Source of the DNA: JBQTJJ01 sp052387235
GTDB lineage: Bacteria; Actinomycetota; Acidimicrobiia; Acidimicrobiales; GCA-2861595
DNA: 32,783 nucleotides
Assembly: GCA_052387235.1 (NCBI GenBank)
Contig: JBQTJJ010000094.1
Coordinates: 1 to 32,783, forward strand
Direction: 5' to 3'
Part shown: positions 31,133-32,783 of the stretch, piece by piece
How the letters are laid out: each line of letters begins with the position of its first letter
Position numbering within the stretch: position 1 is the first letter of the stretch
Made by a program: the position numbers and the translations under genes
Notes under the pieces: generated by a model
Told to the model about the DNA's origin: nothing
The model's database searches: none
Seen by the model: only the letters and a program-made list of their open reading frames with translations

Positions 31133-31319
31133 CGATCTCCCAGACGTCGACCACGTCGGGCACCGGGACGAAGACGTCCTCGCCGGCGGTGTGCAGCCAC
31201 AGCTTCCCGCTCACCACCGCCTCGAGGACGGCCTCGTCGATGCAGGTCCGGTCGGCCAGCGCCACCCCGACGCGCCGCCCCTCCAGCGACCGAAGGTCGC
31301 CGAGTTCCGCCTGTGTCAT
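31122..31319 (-). CDS. Small beta-rich conserved-type protein, unknown function
   Basis: 65 residues from ATG 31319, with a perfect AGGAGG 7 nt upstream. This decides the start against the longer open frame. The protein (MTQAELGDLRSLEGRRVGVA, then LADRTCIDEAVLEAVVSGKL, then WLHTAGEDVFVPVPDVVDVW) alternates short strands like a small SH3- or Sm-like barrel. It has no signal peptide. Proteins of this look occur in Actinobacteria without assigned function. It could bind another protein or nucleic acid; nothing nearby clarifies this. Confidence 0.65.
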   Translation of the reverse strand: MTQAELGDLRSLEGRRVGVALADRTCIDEAVLEAVVSGKLWLHTAGEDVFVPVPDVVDVWEIGRP

Positions 31320-31494
31320 CGCCGTACCTCCTGCCGCCGTCCACCCTCGCCGTGCCCCTGCCATCGGAAGTGTGGCAGACGGGACCAGCCGGCGGAAAGT
31401 ACCCTGACAGGCCCCTCGAACCCCTCTCACCCCCGGAAACCCCTGAATATCGACCAGTCAACGGACCGGCCCGAAGTTGGTCTGGAGGGGACCG

Positions 31495-32115
31495 TCATCC
31501 GTCCTGGCGGACATCGCGGATGGTGGACCCGGGTGGCAGCCGCAGGGTGCCGTGAAGGAGCTGCGCGGTGAGGGTCCAGTACACCTCCATGTCGATCCGC
31601 GAGAGGTTGGACACCTCGTCCTCCCCGCCGAGGAACAGGGGGATGTCGTAGCCGACGCACTCGCCCATCCCGAGGTAGGAGTCGTCCCCCGACGCCTCGC
31701 GCCAGTCGGCGTAGAAGTCGAGGGCCAGGGCGGCATCGCCGTGCTGCACCAGCTCCTCGGTGTGAAGCTCCTCGATGCTGGCGGGAATCTCGAGCGCCTC
31801 GCCCGTGGCCGGTTCGAAGAGCAGGGTCAGGTGATGGCTCCCGTCGTGGCGGCGACTGTCGAGCGCGAACTGGCGGCCGAGCCAGTCGTAGCCGAAGCAC
31901 ATCACCCGGTCACGGAACGCGGGGAAGAGCTCTTCGACCTTCTCCGTCCACTCCAGCGCCAGCTCGGGCGTGTGGACGCGGTAGAGGCCGCCGCCGAACG
32001 ACGCCGCCGACAGCTCGGCGAACAGCCGGTCGAGGTCCTTGTCGCCGGACGTGGCGGTGGCCGGTACCGGTGCGTGGTCCAGCCCGTACATCATGGTGAT
32101 GCCATCGGCGAGCAT
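31495..32115 (-). CDS. Tdi1/DUF1851-domain protein (T6SS-immunity-type fold)
   Basis: 206 residues from ATG 32115; the frame is open upstream but the sequence before MLADGITMMYGLD is not protein-like. The C-terminal half carries the pattern of the T6SS_Tdi1_C/DUF1851 family: VMCFGYDWLGRQFALDSR, LTLLFEPATGEALEIPASIE, HTEELVQHGDAALALDFYAD, ECVGYDIPLFLGGEDEVSNL and MEVYWTLTAQLLHG. Some family members are immunity proteins for type VI toxins, but the domain also occurs in bacteria with no T6SS, as is probable here. No toxin, VgrG, PAAR or Rhs gene lies in the window. The actual role is unknown. The gene is 50 bp downstream of the cupin gene on the same strand. Confidence 0.8.
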   Translation of the reverse strand: MLADGITMMYGLDHAPVPATATSGDKDLDRLFAELSAASFGGGLYRVHTPELALEWTEKVEELFPAFRDRVMCFGYDWLGRQFALDSRRHDGSHHLTLLFEPATGEALEIPASIEELHTEELVQHGDAALALDFYADWREASGDDSYLGMGECVGYDIPLFLGGEDEVSNLSRIDMEVYWTLTAQLLHGTLRLPPGSTIRDVRQDG

Positions 32116-32165
32116 CTCGACATGATGCCTCGGGCCGGCGTCGCCGCGTGACGGCGGGACGCTGG

Positions 32166-32531
32166 TCAGCCCGGGTCGCGGTGGACGACGTCGAAGGAGA
32201 AGGCGGGCACGCAGACGGACACGTACCGGGCGCCGTCCGGGCCGGGGGTGCTGTAGCGGACCCACTCGCCGGGAGCGCAGTGGACGCACTGGCCGGCGTG
32301 GGCGTCGACGGCGCCGCCTTCGTGCTCCACCCGGACCATGCCGCTCAGGACGATGGTGTACTCGTCGAACTCGGGACGCTGCCCGGGCTCGGCCCACCCC
32401 GGCGGGCTCGTCATGAGCGCCAGGCTCACCGCCCCGCCGCCGTCGCTGGCCCGGCCCACGAACTCGTCGATGGTCTTCGGGGGCTCGCCGGCGGCCGCCA
32501 CCCGGACCGGTGCAGGGATCAGGCGCGGCAT
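32166..32531 (-). CDS. Cupin-fold protein lacking the usual metal-binding histidines
   Basis: 121 residues from ATG 32531 (MPRLIPAPVRVAAAGEPPKT). A single cupin barrel spans about 50-112: RPEFDEYTIVLSGMVRVEHE, GGAVDAHAGQCVHCAPGEWV and RYSTPGPDGARYVSVCVPAF. The canonical first motif His-x-His-x3-4-Glu is replaced by RPEFDEY, and the His of the second motif (P-x-G-x-x-H) is Arg (PGEWVRY). Metal-dependent dioxygenase or isomerase activity is therefore unlikely. It may bind a ligand or have a changed active site. The longer open frame upstream runs through a strong hairpin and is not protein-like. The Shine-Dalgarno is weak. It is probably co-transcribed with the Tdi1-domain gene. Confidence 0.75.
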   Translation of the reverse strand: MPRLIPAPVRVAAAGEPPKTIDEFVGRASDGGGAVSLALMTSPPGWAEPGQRPEFDEYTIVLSGMVRVEHEGGAVDAHAGQCVHCAPGEWVRYSTPGPDGARYVSVCVPAFSFDVVHRDPG

Positions 32532-32655
32532 CAGCGGCTCACCCGGGTCGGCGTCGTCGACGGCACGGCCGGCACCGTACAACCCCGCGCCCGCCGGCTC
32601 GAAGTCGCGCACCCCCCGGTTGCGGCGGTCTGGTGGCAACGGCGCCCGGTTCCGG

Positions 32656-32702
32656 TTCCGCGTGCAGGAACCGCCCTGGGCGGGCGGTTCCTGCACCCGG
32701 AA
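32656..32702. terminator. Long hairpin upstream of the cupin gene
   Basis: A 15-bp perfect stem (GTGCAGGAACCGCCC at 32662-32676 with its complement at 32682-32696) around TGGGC, extended past a C-C mismatch by 5 bp (TTCCG / CGGAA). It probably ends a minus-strand gene lying beyond the window. The 252 bp from 32532 to 32783 otherwise hold no gene I can support. Confidence 0.5.
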
Positions 32703-32783
32703 TGGCGCTGCGGCCGGGACGCCCCGGCGGAGCACGCGCCGGCAGGTCAGGCGTGGTGACGGTGAGCCGGCCTGTAAGCGGGG

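Noticed and set aside
31495..32115. Evidence for a type VI secretion locus
   Set aside because: Only the immunity-type domain is present. No structural, effector or spike genes are seen, and the organism type makes a T6SS unlikely.
32532..32735. An N-terminally extended cupin
   Set aside because: The extension translates a long hairpin into Arg/Pro-rich sequence. The protein-like start is ATG 32531.

Overview
The window reads as chromosomal DNA of a very high-GC Gram-positive-type bacterium. GC content is far above 65%, genes are dense and often overlap by 1-14 nt, many genes start with GTG, and long mirror-image open frames run opposite real genes. A lipobox cupredoxin, Thr/Pro-rich exported proteins, an HRDC-tailed UvrD helicase and an excisionase-like/B12-binding regulator fit Actinomycetota, perhaps Acidimicrobiia. 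This placement is inference; the window holds no rRNA or other phylogenetic marker.

Layout. 1-769: two overlapping small membrane-protein genes (the first runs off the left edge) and a decayed fragment resembling a tyrosine-recombinase N-terminus. 767-3505: a haem-oxygenase-like diiron protein (-) divergent from pyruvate kinase (+). 3534-10759: a minus-strand signalling block with a PAS-GGDEF-EAL protein, then an overlapping three-gene set of single-domain response regulator, membrane GGDEF-EAL protein and 1122-aa hybrid histidine kinase (CACHE-like sensor, PAS, HisKA/HATPase, two REC, Hpt). Together they form a probable phosphorelay and c-di-GMP module. 11001-14437: class Ia ribonucleotide reductase nrdA-nrdB (-) with a probable tandem NrdR operator upstream. 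It diverges from a helix-turn-helix/B12-binding regulator (+) that is followed by an unusual Enzyme I-like PEP enzyme. The divergent spacer carries a ~43-bp inverted pair of near-identical arms.

17253-24693: a secreted Thr/Pro-rich protein with a C-terminal anchor helix, a UvrD-type helicase with an HRDC domain, a small basic protein and an SNF2-type ATPase, all on the minus strand. The SNF2 reading frame lacks a normal start codon at its apparent 5' end. 24948-29086: a cupredoxin lipoprotein (+), a small heat-shock protein (-), then a bifunctional penicillin-binding protein, a coiled-coil zinc-ribbon protein and a polytopic membrane protein (+). 29079-32783: an OsmC-type protein, a mucin-like single-pass membrane protein, a small helical protein of unknown role, a small beta-rich protein, a Tdi1/DUF1851-domain protein and a cupin.

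Several intergenic gaps carry long, nearly perfect hairpins with no U-tract. These may be Actinobacteria-style U-less terminators. No tRNA, rRNA, CRISPR array or intact mobile element was seen. The most interesting region is 14437-17232, where a putative B12-sensing regulator sits divergent from an O2-dependent ribonucleotide reductase.
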